Assembly: GCA_029532625.1 (NCBI GenBank)
Contig: JARFXM010000011.1
Location: 1 to 64,000 of the forward strand
Origin: Lomentospora prolificans
Taxonomy: Eukaryota > Ascomycota > Sordariomycetes > Microascales > Microascaceae
Length of the DNA stretch: 64,000 nt
Direction: 5' to 3'
The translations under genes and the position numbers were made by a program. Each line of letters starts with the position of its first letter. The first letter of the stretch is position 1. Shown here piece after piece: positions 46,911 to 59,590 of the stretch. The notes beneath the pieces are model-generated. The model did no database searches. It saw only the letters and a list, made by a program, of their open reading frames with translations, and had not been told where the DNA came from.

Positions 46911-46998
46911 GGGGTGACATACGACCTGAGGTATGGTGGAGTCGCTCACCAGAGGTTACAGGGGTGTTTACATAAGCAAAACCATACCTCAAGTGAAC
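46911..46998 (+). repeat. Left terminal inverted repeat
   Basis: About 88 bp matching the reverse complement of 59503-59590 with only a few differences, nearly all C/T or G/A transitions (for example GTCGCTCACC against GTCACTCACT). A second short copy of the CATACCTCAGGTCAAC motif follows at 47036-47054. Confidence 0.88.
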
Positions 46999-49408
46999 AT
47001 ACTTCACCCTATATCATGTTCCTACGAACATAAGTCATACCTCAGGTCAACTTTAGGTATAAATACATTAATTTTTCATATTATATTATAAAAAGTTTTA
47101 CATCTTATCTATTCTCAGGTACAAACTAGTTTTGAACTGATTTAGGCCAGGCACTATAGAGGATATATTTCCACATACACCAGTCAAGATTTCACCAATT
47201 ATTAGCTATATAGAACTTGAAGATAAGGTAATACCTAATATACAAGTATGAATTAGAAGAATAGTTATTAACTAGTTCCTAACTAATCTATAATATAGGT
47301 TATTAAGGATAGTAATATCCTTCCAAGTCCTATCATTTTATCAGCTAATCCTTCAAGAAGTAGACACTCTTAACCACTCCACCAGACGAAAAAAGCCTAT
47401 ACACTAATCAATACCTTTCAAATTCCAGAATATCCAAAGACCTCCTATTCTAGTATTTTATATAAAATACCAGTAGATTATCTATTACCTGATCAGGTTC
47501 AACAACCATAGCGCACAGTAAGCAATAGTAGTAGTCAAGACTATTACAGGACTAGTTCACAACTAATCCACAATAGATCCAGTATACTATATAGCAGGCA
47601 TTTCCACAGAGAGCAATAACACTATCCCATTTTAATAATAGCCATTATATAACTATTATATATAAATGCTCTAGTACTAAACAATATAAACATGTTCAGG
47701 ATAATTAGGAGTATTCTAAGGTTAATAAAGGGATATTTAACCAGTTGAGGCTACTAAAGTATTAGCAGGAGTAGCCCAATCTTGAAAATAAAGTAATCCA
47801 GTACACAATCCATTCCAAACCAGTTCACAACTAGTCCATAACTAATTCAATTAGATTTACAATAGCATACTACACCTCTTTTCAAAGAGGGCAACATTGC
47901 CAGGATACAAATGAATATTGCTGGCCTATGCTTCTACAAGTCAGTAACCAGTTGGTAACTGATTCTATTATATATTGGATCCAATGTATTCAGCAGAGGC
48001 AGAATACTAATGAAAACTATTTTTGGATTTCTGTTCCACCAAAATACAATACATTTGCACACTAGATATCCAGTATCCTATAGGGAACTGATCTAAGAAC
48101 AAATAGGGATTTAGAATATTGGGTGATTGACTCTCCGCAAATATAGCAGAAAAAATGCAGTATATTCTGCCAACTAGTCCCAAACTATTCCATAACTAAT
48201 AGTGAATAGTCACAAAGCATAACTGTAGCCCTCCAGCTATAATCTATAAGAAGTGTGATACTACCTTCACATTTTATTATCCTATTAGTAACTCAATTGA
48301 CTTTATCTTAATACTTCTAGAGGGTATACATTCACATAGTCTGCCACCTCCAAGGAAGACCCCATATTATATTCTTAAAGGAATATCTAAAGTCTTGAAA
48401 TCCATGGGGCCACAGCAAATCCATCTTAGTAAGTATATATATCATATTAGATTCGCAACCAGTCCAGAACTAATTCTGAACCCATTAGCATCCTTTCTTG
48501 CATCTCCATAGATACAGGATTTCTATGCTGAGTATAGACAGAATAGCCTTCCTGAGCTATATCTAAGCCTTACAAATAGAGACTGGCTCCATACAATCAT
48601 TCAAAAGCATAATGTGATTCACTCCCCATTAGGATCCTCCCACCTTACAGTATTTATAGAATACCAAAAGCAGATAGACCAAGAAGATCAAGTAAGTAAT
48701 ATAGAACAGACTAATTATAGACTATTTAGTAACTAGTTACTAACACATTAATAGTATATTCAGTATATTGATAACAATAGTCATTACTTCCTCTACCTCT
48801 ACTTCTTTAAGAAGCAGGTTAATCTCTTCCAGCAAGACTATTTAAAATACTTTGAGGTAGATGCGAATTATAAACATATTAGTAGTCGACTTGAAATTAA
48901 GGTAATATAGGCTTAATTCAGTCCTATTACAAATACTAGTATTTTACTCTTCCTATACTAGTTACAGATTAATTATAGACTATTTGCTAACTATTCCAGA
49001 GCTATTCCCCTCCTTAGAGCTTACCTTAATCACTCAGATAGGGAGGCTTTTACATATATATATAGGAAAATAACTAAAATCTTCAAGGAGAAGTTTAACT
49101 TTCAGTTAACCTAGAAGCATATCTCTAATAGCAGCCTTATTAGAATTATAATAGACCAGGAAGGTAGACATCTCCAAGGTATTTATACAGGAACCAGTTA
49201 TAGCTCAGTCCCTTACCATTTTACAACTAGTTACTAACCATTCCATAGGGTTTGGACAATATCTCAGTGAGATAGACCCACATAATCATCCTATTACCTG
49301 GCATTTACAGCATGCTATTAGATTATGCCAAGTCCATTTCCAACATGGTGTTCTAAAGTATTGTAGCTATAATACCTAAAGAGGTGAGGGGTCAAAGTAT
49401 ACTATAAT

Positions 49409-49495
49409 TGTGACATTCCAACACTTCCGATAGGGTTAGTCGCTTTAAGGTTAGAACAGTCGGGCCTGTTAGTGGATAAGTGAGGCAGTCAGACA
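49409..49495 (-). repeat. Truncated outer LTR end
   Basis: 87 bp starting TGTGACATTCCAACACTTCC. It is less RIP-mutated than the next copy (keeps CGGGCCTGTTAGTGG where the neighbour has AGGCCTATTAGTAG). A second LTR start (TGTGACGTTCC) follows immediately at 49496, so two LTR ends are stacked. Confidence 0.7.
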
Positions 49496-50065
49496 TGTGA
49501 CGTTCCAACACTTCTAATAGGGTTAGTCACCTTAAGGTTAGAACAGTTAGGCCTATTAGTAGATAAGTAAGGCAGTCAGATAGTAATAATAAGGGTATAT
49601 AATATATATTCAAGTATGGTTCATAGAGTAACTTGAATTAACTACTATAGAACTAAAGAATAACTAGAATATATAATAGTAATAACTATAACTTATATAG
49701 ACTTCTTCCTTCATGGGACCACAGGTCCCCAGAGTGCAGTCCTCCTATAGACTACACTTACCCTTAGTGTAGTCCTTCCTAGACTATACCTACTCCTACT
49801 ATAGTCCTTCTAGACTACCTTTATCCTAGATACAGTCCTCTTCTAATTAGTCTAGAGGAGCTAGGTTTAATTCTATTAGCTCAGGTTACACTATCTAGTT
49901 CCTAACCTTCCCAGGTTATACTAGGGTTTATCCTTTTCTACTATACTTGCCTACCTAGCCTATATAAGAGGTCATATTAGCCTATAATATAATACCTCCT
50001 CCCTTTAGTCTTTATCCCTAAAGACCTTAATTTTATTTTTAATCCCTATTAGCCCTAACCTATTA
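49496..50065 (-). repeat. LTR-like copy adjoining the gypsy body
   Basis: Starts TGTGACGTTCCAACACTTC. The first ~170 bp match the right LTR (56389-56820), after which the two diverge into related but different LTR subfamilies. The whole stretch matches the inverse of 2817-3338. The inner boundary, near CCCTATTAGCCCTAAC, is approximate. Confidence 0.65.
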
Positions 50066-51299
50066 GTCCTTTCTTAGTTAGTCTACTTCTCCTTTATTTT
50101 CTTCTACTATAATACTAATAATATATTAAGTTAAGTAGTAAAATATCCTTCTACTTAATCCCTCTAAAAGAAATAAGAGAACAAAAAGTTAGTAGAATAT
50201 ATTTCTTCTTTTAGTAATGATCTCAAAATACTATATACCCATTATTATCGCCAGAAGAAGGTATACCATATAGCATTAAATTCTTCCCAATATTTAACCT
50301 ATACCAAGGGAAAGTATACTTATAATAGTTCCCTAGTAGCTTCATCTTATAAGTATTTCCATTACCCTTACCTTTCCTATAGTAGCCCTAACTTTTCCAA
50401 TATCCTATAATATAGCTAAAACTAAAAAAGTAGATAAGGCTTTAGAAAAATCTAAGGACTAGCTCCTTAAAATTATAGCAAGGATTGCCTGCCTCTATTA
50501 TTAATAGAAACTCCTTAAGGAGCAGGGTAATAAACTTTATTAGCATAGTATTACTAGTTTATTAATAGAGGAGGAGAGGGATACTCTTATTATTAAGACC
50601 TAGTAGGCTATTAGGGATACTTAGTCCCTTAGTACTTTTAGGGTACTTGATTAGGATACCCTTAGTCTCACTCCTGACCTCCTACTATTAGATCTTGAGG
50701 TTTCCCTAGGTTCTCCTGGTAAAACTTTACAAGTAATATTAGGCTCCTAGCCAGATTCTAGATAGGCTCTTAAGTATTTTTATTATAGTTATAGCCTTTC
50801 TATTTAATCAAATATTTAACCTTCCTATTATTAATTATAGAGTTAAGTACCTTCTCTACTTTATATTCTCCTTCTATTATAGCTACTTCTATAGTTTCTT
50901 TAGTAGGTATATCTTAGTATACTAGTTCAAGTAGTATAATATAGAATACAGGGTTTATCTTTATTATTTTAGGGAGTTATAATTTATAATTAACTTCTAA
51001 GATTTTTCTTTTTATAATAAAAAGTCTAATTTTTCAGTAATTAAATTTATTACTTAGTTATTAGGTTTTGATTTATAGGTCCCTCATTCTTAGTTTCTTT
51101 TATAGTAGGTAGACTTTACTTCCCTCCTTAAAGGTTAGTCCCTTAATCCTTTTCCTATCTATATAGTACTTCATCCTTTATTTTATAAACTCCAGTTCTT
51201 CTATTAGTTACTTATAGAGTTCCTTCATTTTATCTAATTAGATGATTACTTATTCAGCCTATGTTTTTACTCCTACAAGCTCAAATCCTATCTTAGGTT

Positions 51300-53600
51300 A
51301 TATTCTATAGTTTACATAGAATAGCAACATTCCTATACTTTCTAATACATTAGTATTATAAGTATACTAAACTAGGGGTAGTAGTACTACCTAGTTATTT
51401 TATTCCCAGTTAATATAGTATCATAGGTAGGTTTCTAGTATTTAATTTACCTATTCTACCTATCCTTAGGTTTTAGGATAGTAGGCTATAGATAACTTAT
51501 AGTTAATTCCTAACCTATCTAAAAGGCTCTACCAAAAATAGGAAGTAAAGATACTTCCTCTATTAGTATTAATTTCTTCTAGTAAATTATAGTTAGTGGC
51601 TACTATCTATAGGAATAGTTCTATGAATTAAGGTGCTTTTATAGCTTTATTATAGGGTATAAAGTAAGTATATTTCATGAGTCAGTCTATAACCACTATG
51701 ATACTATCATATTTGACTCCTATGGTTAGATCTTCTAACTTTGGTAATTTGACAATAAAGTTAATAATAATCTTTTACCATAGTACTTCTAGTACTGGCA
51801 TCAGCTATAATAGCCCTTACAGCTTATGTCATGAGTTTTTATTCCTTGCACATAAAGCATATTTAGCAAGTACTTCCTTAACTACTATTTTCAGCTATAG
51901 GATAAGGTATCCTCTTAGTATTCTTTTGATTATTTTTATAATCCCTAGGTGCCCACTAAGTGGTAACTTATATATTACTTATATTAATTCCCTAGATAAT
52001 TCTAGGGGTACTAGTGTATTCTTCTTATATTATCCTTACTTTAGATCCCTATAGTAGCTTTCAATTTCTTCTATTACCTTAGTAGTAGTATTGACTTAGT
52101 AGCTTACTACTAGTTATTATAGGCTTCCTTATTTATTATAATAGAATATTATACTTGCTTCCTTAGGTATCTTCTAGAAGTGATCTAGTCATTAACTAAG
52201 TGCATTAGCTCATCTATTTTCTTTTCCTTTAATATATATGATTTTAAAGTCATATTCAGAGAGGAATTCAGCCCATCAGACTTATCACTTATTTAATTCC
52301 TTAGTAGTTATAAAGCTAGTGAGGTTCTTATAATTAGAATAGATAATAATAGGGTATTTTACCCCTATAAGGTAATATTTCTATTCCTTAAAGGCTTTAA
52401 TAATTACTATAAGTTCTTTATCTAGGATCCTATATTATAGTATAAGTCCACTTAACTTTTTTAATATAAAAGTGATTAGGTATATCCTTCCTTATTTATC
52501 TCTTTATCTAAGTTATACTCCTAGAGTATAGTCTAATATATCTATCTTAACTTTAAAAGGTTTGCTAGGGTCTGCTTTATATAATACTAGTCTCTTGCAA
52601 ATACTCTATTTTACTTCTTAGAATACTTATTACTATTCTATCCCCTATACAAAAGTATTCTTATTCTTTATAAGCTCTATAAGAGGTTTGACTCTCTTAC
52701 TATAGTCCTTTAGGAACCTCTTATAGAAATTAATAAATCCTAGGAATCCCTATACTTCAGTAACTATCTAAGGTACTAGCCAGTTAAGCACAGCCTTAAC
52801 TTTTAATTCCTATATTCTAATTTCTCCTAGTTAGATAGTATATCTAAGGAAGTCTACTTCTTATATATAGAAGTGACTTTTCTTTAGTTCTACTAATAAG
52901 TTAGCATCATGGAGTTTTTATAGTACCTTTTCAACATATTCCTTATATTCCTCTAAGGTCTCTAAGAAGATAAGGATATTATTTAAATAGGCTACCATAA
53001 ACTGATCTAGGTGCTCTCATAGTATATAGTTAATTATGGTTTAGAAGGTTACTAGTATATTAGTAAGTCTAAATAGCATAACATAATATTCAAAGTATCT
53101 ATATTAAGTATAGAAGGCTATCTTCTACTTATCTCCTTCCTTAATCCTGATAAGGTTATATACCCCTTTAAGATCTAGGATAGTAAACTATTTTACTTTT
53201 TATAATCTATCCCTTAACTCTGAGATTAATAGTAGTAGGTATTAGTTCTTAATAGTAATCTTGTTAAGTTAGTAGTAGTCTATATATATATATAGTCTTC
53301 TATCCTTTTTTAGTATAAAGAGGATAGGGTATCCTACTAGTAATATTAAGGGTCTAATAAACCCTTTTCTAATATTTTCTTATATATACTCCCAAAGTTC
53401 TTTTAACTAGTTTTCATTTAGGTTATATATTAGTATGAACTTAGGTTGTATTCCTGGTTTGAGATAAATCTTATAATCCTATTTACTATATTCTAGGAGT
53501 CTGGTTTCCAATTCTTCTATGAATATTTTACTATACTTATAATATCATGGTAGCAAGTTCTGTATTATTTCTTCTTTTATTAGCATAGTAGTTATACTCA
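51300..53600 (-). pseudogene. Degenerate gypsy pol (RT, RNase H, integrase)
   Basis: On the minus strand, in descending coordinates: RT fingers and palm with FEYYVMLFRLTN and the mutated YxDD box YLNNILIF, then EEYKEYVEKVL and LLVELKKSHFY (end of RT). The integrase DDE core GVKYDSIIVVID with YFIPYNKA follows. The order RT before integrase places it in Ty3/gypsy, not Ty1/copia. Dozens of TAG/TAA codons interrupt it. Confidence 0.75.
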
Positions 53601-56388
53601 TTATATAATATATTATCTGGTTTTGTTTATATTTCTTTCCTTTTAGTAGGTGATTCAAATCTTTAGTAGTGAGCACTTTAATATATACTATTATTCAAAA
53701 GGCTCTTAGTTTATTTAGTATATACTACTCTAGTCAATACTGCTCAGGGACTGAACTATTAATAGATTCTCCTTAGATCCTAGTCTAAGCAAGCTGATCA
53801 GTAATCCAGTCTATTCTCAGGTTTTAGGTTCTTAACTATAGTATACTAATCATAATAGGATAGTTTAATTCCATAATATCAAAGGATATTTTATTAGGTT
53901 AGTTTTAGATTATAACATTGAGGTGCATAGTCTCTATATTTACTATACCTTTTCTATATATAATAAGTTCTCCTTCACAGTTACTTAATAGGTATAGTCA
54001 TTCCTTATGATTCTATAGGAGTTATAGCTTATTCACTATATCTAGTAAGATGAAATTTCCTTATACTCTACTATCTATTAAGGCTTTATATATTCATCTT
54101 TGAATTATAATTAGTACTTTTAAATATTTAGTTTCATCAGAGCTTATAATATTCAGACTTTAGTTTTCTAGTATGATAGCTTGTTTATAGCTTTCTTATA
54201 CCTTTTTAGAAGTATTCTCTAGGCTTTGTTATCCTTATGGTTCTTTGTACTATTATTCACATATCTTCATGGCTTACCTATTACATTCAAAGTTTTATTA
54301 TACTACTCATAGTCTTACTTCCCTTATTACCTGGATATCTTATTTTGCTATATCTATTTCTTTTTCTATAGCTTTAGTGTATACCTATATAGCTACTATA
54401 TCTATATTATCAAGCTTAGTTTCAAGTCCCTTGACTTATCCTTGTATTTCTATGATGAGTTTATTATATTTAGTTATCTATTCTAGGATACTGGTAATAG
54501 TTTTATTAGTTCTATAGTTTATAGTTTATATAAGTTCCTCTATATTTTTAGTTCTTATTTCTACATATTCTAGTCTTCTAGCTATTTCTACTTATTATAT
54601 TTTAATTTAACTGAGTTTCTTAATTATTAGTTTAAACTATTTTAGTAGATTATTCTTTTAATCTTTATTAAGTTAGTTATAGAGAGTATTATCTAGCTTA
54701 TTAATTACTTCTTTAAGGTTATAGACCTTCCTTACTAGTTTTTTAGTATCTTTAATATATTTATTGATTTTCTAGGTAGTTCCTTCTTCTTTAGTAATAG
54801 GTATTACTTCTTAATAAAAGGGAAGTCCTTAGTTCTTAACCTCTTTCCCTTTTCATCATTATCATAAGGTAATTTAGATCTACTCTATATATTAAGTGTA
54901 TTCTATAGGTGGTTTCTTGCCTTACTTATAGTTATGATACTTCTAGTAGAATATAGTAATATTTAGTTCTTTTACTTCTACTTCTAGGTACTTTTTAAGT
55001 ACTATAAGTATCTCCTTTTCAATATTATTAGCTTTAAGGTTGCTTAGTCTAGCCTTTTCTCTTTCTATAGTTATAAGGGTTTATGGTTTTTATAGGTAGT
55101 ATCTGGCTTTATCCTTCCTATTATAGTATACTTAATAGTTATTATCATAGTATACAGTCTAATATATAACTTAGTAGTCTGGGATAGTACTGCTAGCTAA
55201 GGTCTAAGTCTAGGTAGTAGGTTCATTACTAGCCCTACTTTACTTATTATTACTCTAGGTTTTTCCTTAAGGTATAGGCCTCTAGCTCTTATTCTTTTAG
55301 TCTCCTTGTTCTTTTCTCCCTACTCCCTAGTTTCCTTTATTTTAGTATTCTCTTATAAAATATCCTATATAGCTATAGGTATAGTATTTACTAAGATAGT
55401 CCTCTATTTATTTCTTAATTCTATAGTTATCTCTTTATATAGTGGAATCAAGTTCTATAGGCCCTGGGTGAGTTCCCTATAAGGTGTTACTATTATATTA
55501 TTTCCTAGTATTAGCTTCCTATTTTTTACTATATCCTCTACTATATAGTGTCTTCTAGTATTTCTCTAGTTACTATTAATATAGTTAGTTATTAATCCTA
55601 ATAGTAAGGTCTATATACTTTCTAAGTTCTATAGGAGTATCTAGGATCTTATTAATTTCATCTTTTACTTTATCCTTTAACCTATAGTAGAAGTATTTAA
55701 TTATAGATTCATCATCCTATTTAAGGTATATAGTGATTTATTAGAACTTAGATATATATTCTAAGGCTAAGGTCTTTTATTAGGTTTCCCTAAGCTTTTA
55801 TTTCATAGTCTAGTCTTTATCTAGATCTCTAAAAGCCCCTTTAATAGCTTCTTTAAAGTTGTTGTAGTTTTTGAATATTCTTTTGGTTGTACTGTCTTAT
55901 TATACAGGTTTACTAGTATAGTAGTCCTACAAGGTTAGTTTAAACTATACTATAGTATCTCCAACCAGGAATCCCACTATACTAGTAACTTTAGTAGCAG
56001 TATTAGTGATTCCATAGTGGTCATAATACGCCCTTATGTACATGAGGAAGGACCATAGCTTGATATAGCTTCTATTAAACTTCTTGGGTCCTGGGAAGTA
56101 GACCTTAGGCTTCCTTGCTTCTACAATAGTATTAGCAGTAGATTAGATAATAGTTTAGAAGAGAGATAACATATCTTCATATATGATAGGTTGGTGTTAT
56201 TCCTGGAGTTGAGCATTCTACTATCAGGCTTGTTAAAGTTACTCTATAAGTTCCTTAATCTTTTTAGCAAGCTATTCCTTACTAGCAGCTATAATGCTAG
56301 TGCTAGATATAGTTTCATTTACTATAGTTCCTACTATTAGTTTCTTTACTATTTGAAAGGGTCACTTACTAAATAGGAGTAGTTAACA

Positions 56389-56820
56389 TATAATGTTCCA
56401 ACACTTCCAATAGGGTTAGTTACTTTAAGGTTAGAACAGTTAGGCCTATTAGTAGATAAGTAAGGCAATCAGATAGTAATAATAAAGGTCTATAATATAT
56501 ATTCAAGTATAGTTCATAGAGTAACTTGAATTAACTACTAGAGAGTTAAGGAAATAAACTAGATACAAGAGGTAGTAACTATGACTTATATATCTATAGA
56601 TCACTTCCAGACTGATCCTCACGCCCTGCTGGTCCAAGCCTGGACCAACACCCCCCCTGCATCAGTCCCCCTAGGACTGACTTGTTTCCTTGGTTAGTCC
56701 CCTGTGGACCGACCGCCTTGGCTGTTCGGTCCCCCCCTGATTGGCTAGGCCTTGGCTCCAAGGTTTATCCTTTTGTGCTGCAGTTCACCGCCTGGCCGCC
56801 TACTTGGTCGGGGCGTGACA
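56389..56820 (-). repeat. Right LTR (5' LTR of the minus-strand element)
   Basis: 432 bp, ending GGGGCGTGACA directly before the ATAAT duplication. The left ~210 bp are RIP-mutated (TATAATGTTCC for TGTGACGTTCC), while 56600-56820 is GC-rich and nearly untouched. The sharp change inside one LTR is unusual. Confidence 0.75.
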
Positions 56821-57415
56821 ATAATGATGAAGCTACTTTCAGCTCTAACACCTATAGTATATCAGAACATCTTAGATACTCTAGGTGCTACATGTATAGA
56901 ACCAGTCATGGACCATTTTAGGACTAATTACTAATATATCTATAGACCCTGACCTTTAATTTTGGATTCAGAATAAGCGAAATCCTATTATTCATACTGG
57001 CCTTAATTTTACCTATTCAAGTATAGTAGAGAGTGATTAGATACAACTAAGAGAGCATACAAATATTATAGAATCTCTATATAAAGTATCCTATTAATCC
57101 TCTAGAAGATATTAGCCACTTGCTATAGTAATCCAATGGTTAGTAACCAGTTCTATACTACTTAGCAACTGATTATATACTAATCCCTATAGTAACTCCT
57201 AATATAACTGTAAGGCTGTTATATCAGAGCTACAATCTTAGCAGTCAAATATTACCCTATCCTATCAGGATAGAACCCTGATTGGACGTACAAGGCGAAG
57301 AATATACCGACATGGTATAAAGACTTATTATAAACCATTCCCCAACCAGATATTAACCACTCCTATAGGAATAAATCTTCAAATAGCATAGCCTCTATAA
57401 AGAACCCTACATCCA

Positions 57416-57478
57416 CATACACATTCACATTCACATTCACATTCATGTTCATATTCGTATTCATGTTCACATTCACGA
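57416..57478 (+). repeat. (CATTCA)n hexamer tract, former Arg-Ser repeat
   Basis: About ten hexamers. In the transposase frame it reads as His-Ser, Cys-Ser and Tyr-Ser pairs, then Arg-Ser. CAT, TGT and TAT are the codons that C-to-T or G-to-A changes would make from CGT, so the tract was probably an Arg-Ser repeat. Confidence 0.6.
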
Positions 57479-57890
57479 TCTCCATCATTATCAGGGTTAC
57501 AGCTATCACCTCCTATAGGGCCTAGAAGGCCAGGATCTCCATCATTTATACCTAGCCCTTTAGGAAATAACCAAGAAGATGACTTAGTATCACTTTCCCA
57601 CTACTCATCATCAGGAGTTTCTATTAGATCACAGTCCAGGTCAGAACTATTCCACAACTATTCCCCCATAATATCACAACTAATCCTATTTTTAAAGGCC
57701 CCCTCAACCTCAACATCAATAGAGACAGGAAGCAACTACCCAATAACAAGATAATCAAGAGATCAGCAAAGGCCTTCAGGAGCTAGAAGCTAATAATAAT
57801 ATACTAGAACTTCAATTACAAGATATTAAACTTCAGAGACAGTAGATCACCCTTCAACACCAGCTACTAGAAAGACAAAGGCAAAGATAA

Positions 57891-59502
57891 CCAGGGTATT
57901 AGTTATAAAGGTTCTTATTATTTCCATATAGGTTATAAACCTATCCATAATTATTCCACAATTTATTCCCTTAATTCATCTCAGCTTCATCTTAAGTATC
58001 AATCTCTCCAACACTCTAGTCAGGAATAGTTCCTAACTATTCCTTAACCTATTTATTATTAGCCTCTTTAGCCTCTTTATCTAGAGTAATAGGACTTACT
58101 ACACTACTACCCTCTAGGGTCATATCAACCCTAAATCTTATCCAGACATAGTAATTAGTTTATATCTTTATTAAGCAGTTTCCTATATTAATCATTAATT
58201 AGCAACTAGTTAGTAACTATTCTAGGATCAGATACCTACTCTTCTTATCTTTATATAGGATATATTTTCCCTTTAACTTACTAATAGCCTTAAGGTAACT
58301 AATAGTAATCTTAAGATAGGTTAGAATATATCTATAATTAATCTATATTTAGTTACTTACTAATCCTTTCTTTTTCCCTAACTTAGTAACTAGAAGCTTA
58401 AGGAGCCTATCTACACTTTACTTCTATAGGATTATCAGAGGGGTAGGAGAAACTAGTTTAGGAATAGTTTCTCCTTCAACCCTAATACTATGGATTTAAG
58501 AATTAAGGCATTTATAAAATTCTTAAAATAGTTAGTAATTAGTCTTAGAATAGTTTCAATTAGATTATTTACTTAATACTTCAAGATTTTCCTTAATATT
58601 ATTAGTACCCTTTTTATTATTATGAACCTTAATACTATAGGTAGTAAGATATTTTCAAAGGTTTCCTTTAGAGGCAAATTTAGTATCCTTTCTAAATTAG
58701 TTTAGGAATATTCCTAGAATAGTCCTAGAATACTTACTTATATATACTACTCCCCCTTATCCTAGAAGTGACAAAAAACTTCACTAGGTATAATCTTAAT
58801 AAATTCCTCCTAAAGTAGATTAGTTATAGAATAAATATGAAATAATTAGTAAATATATACTATCAAATTCAAATAGTAGAATTACTAGGTGTTATTTATT
58901 ATTACTACCTTTAAAGTAGGCCTTATAAGCCTTAGATTATTTATAGCTTATTTTTTAGAAATAATTTATAATTACTTCTAGCTAGACCTATAATTAGTTT
59001 AGCTATATATTAATTAGGAGTTTTAGGATCTATATATAGGAATAGTTTGCTATTAAAAGTAATTAGTAACCTATCCCTAACTAGTTATAGACTAATTTGA
59101 CTCTTATTAGGATATATAGTAGGTACTTACTACTGATAATCCTGATGGATATAAGGGAAGAAGAGTTTTTTTTAAGATTATTAGATTAAAGGATATTAAA
59201 ATAATTTTATTTTACCTTTATATATAATTAGTTCTAATTTGATCTAGGTAGTGCCTTCTATTATTTCTAATTTAATCTAGGTTATACCTACCTATTATTT
59301 GTAATCCTCTTTATATCTAATTAAAGATTATTTTATAATCTAATTTATATTGAAATTATTTATTATTCTTTCTAAACTTATATTATAGTTGTACCTACTA
59401 GATTAAGACCTTACTAATATTCTAGCTATCAGTAGCTGCCAGCAGCTGCGATATTAGGCCTGGCCTAACTAGTAGATTATGACTCTGGTCAAAGTTTAGC
59501 TG
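57891..59502. other. 3' non-coding part of the Mutator-like element
   Basis: AT-rich, with repeated AACTA/TTACTAAC motifs but no readable protein. Ends at the right terminal inverted repeat. Confidence 0.5.
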
Positions 59503-59590
59503 TTTCACCTGAGGTATAGTTTTGCTTATGTAAACACCCCTGCAACCTCTAGTGAGTGACTCCACCATACCTCAGGTCGTATGTCACCCC
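59503..59590 (-). repeat. Right terminal inverted repeat
   Basis: Reverse-complement partner of 46911-46998; ends ATGTCACCCC next to the 9-bp duplication. It is more transition-mutated in its inner half than the left copy. Confidence 0.88.

Larger units (their letters stand above)
49409..56820 (-). mobile_element. Ty3/gypsy LTR retrotransposon, RIP-degraded, nested
   Basis: 7,412 bp, bounded by TGTGAC..GTGACA and by the 5-bp duplication ATAAT (49404-49408 and 56821-56825). The polyprotein runs on the minus strand. Reverse transcriptase is recognisable at ~52960-53130 (YLNNILIF, from YLDDILIF by two G-to-A changes) and the integrase core at 51610-51720 (YDSIIVVID, YFIPYNKAIKAP). Gag should lie at 54-56 kb, but nothing readable survives. 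Stops replace most Gln and Trp codons. The element has no coding capacity. Confidence 0.88.
48498..57890 (+). pseudogene. Mutator-like transposase gene, interrupted by retrotransposon
   Basis: Exon-like stretches read on the plus strand: LYLSLTNRDWLHTIIQKHNV (48550-48610), an intron at about 48692-48760, then FFKKQVNLFQQDYLKYFEVD (first catalytic Asp region), AYLNHSDREAFTYIYRKITK, GFGQYLSEIDP and CQVHFQHGVLKYC (the C/H motif after the second Asp). The LTR element is inserted just after this. With one ATAAT removed the frame continues as MMKLLSALTPIVYQN, FWIQNKRNPII and EHTNIIESLY, in the order expected of MULE-type transposases. A Ser-rich region and a coiled coil (LQLQDIKLQRQ) end the protein near 57890. 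Scattered TAG/TAA codons replace Gln codons, as RIP produces. The 5' end is not resolved. Confidence 0.65.
46911..59590 (+). mobile_element. Mutator-like DNA transposon carrying a nested retrotransposon
   Basis: 12,680 bp, bounded by ~88-bp terminal inverted repeats beginning GGGGTGACATACGACC and by 9-bp target duplications. Without the Ty3/gypsy insertion (49409-56820 plus one ATAAT) it is about 5.26 kb. It is AT-rich and partly RIP-mutated but still holds readable transposase exons on the plus strand (48.5-57.9 kb). It sits inside the coding sequence of the Zn2Cys6 regulator. Family assignment rests on TSD length, long TIRs and transposase motifs; a hAT or KDZ origin is less likely given the 9-bp duplication. 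Confidence 0.88.

Noticed and set aside
51677..52054. Plus-strand 125-codon frame
   Set aside because: It is the antisense of the degenerate integrase on the minus strand.
54245..54517. Plus-strand 90-codon frame, hydrophobic
   Set aside because: Chance frame in AT-rich, RIP-mutated gypsy sequence, antisense to the element.
57416..57478. Possible CRISPR-like or functional satellite tract
   Set aside because: Short hexamer repeat inside a eukaryotic transposase exon, without spacers.
46911..59590. Helitron or giant cargo-carrying element
   Set aside because: Long terminal inverted repeats with a 9-bp duplication exclude a Helitron; the extra length is explained by the nested gypsy element, not captured genes.
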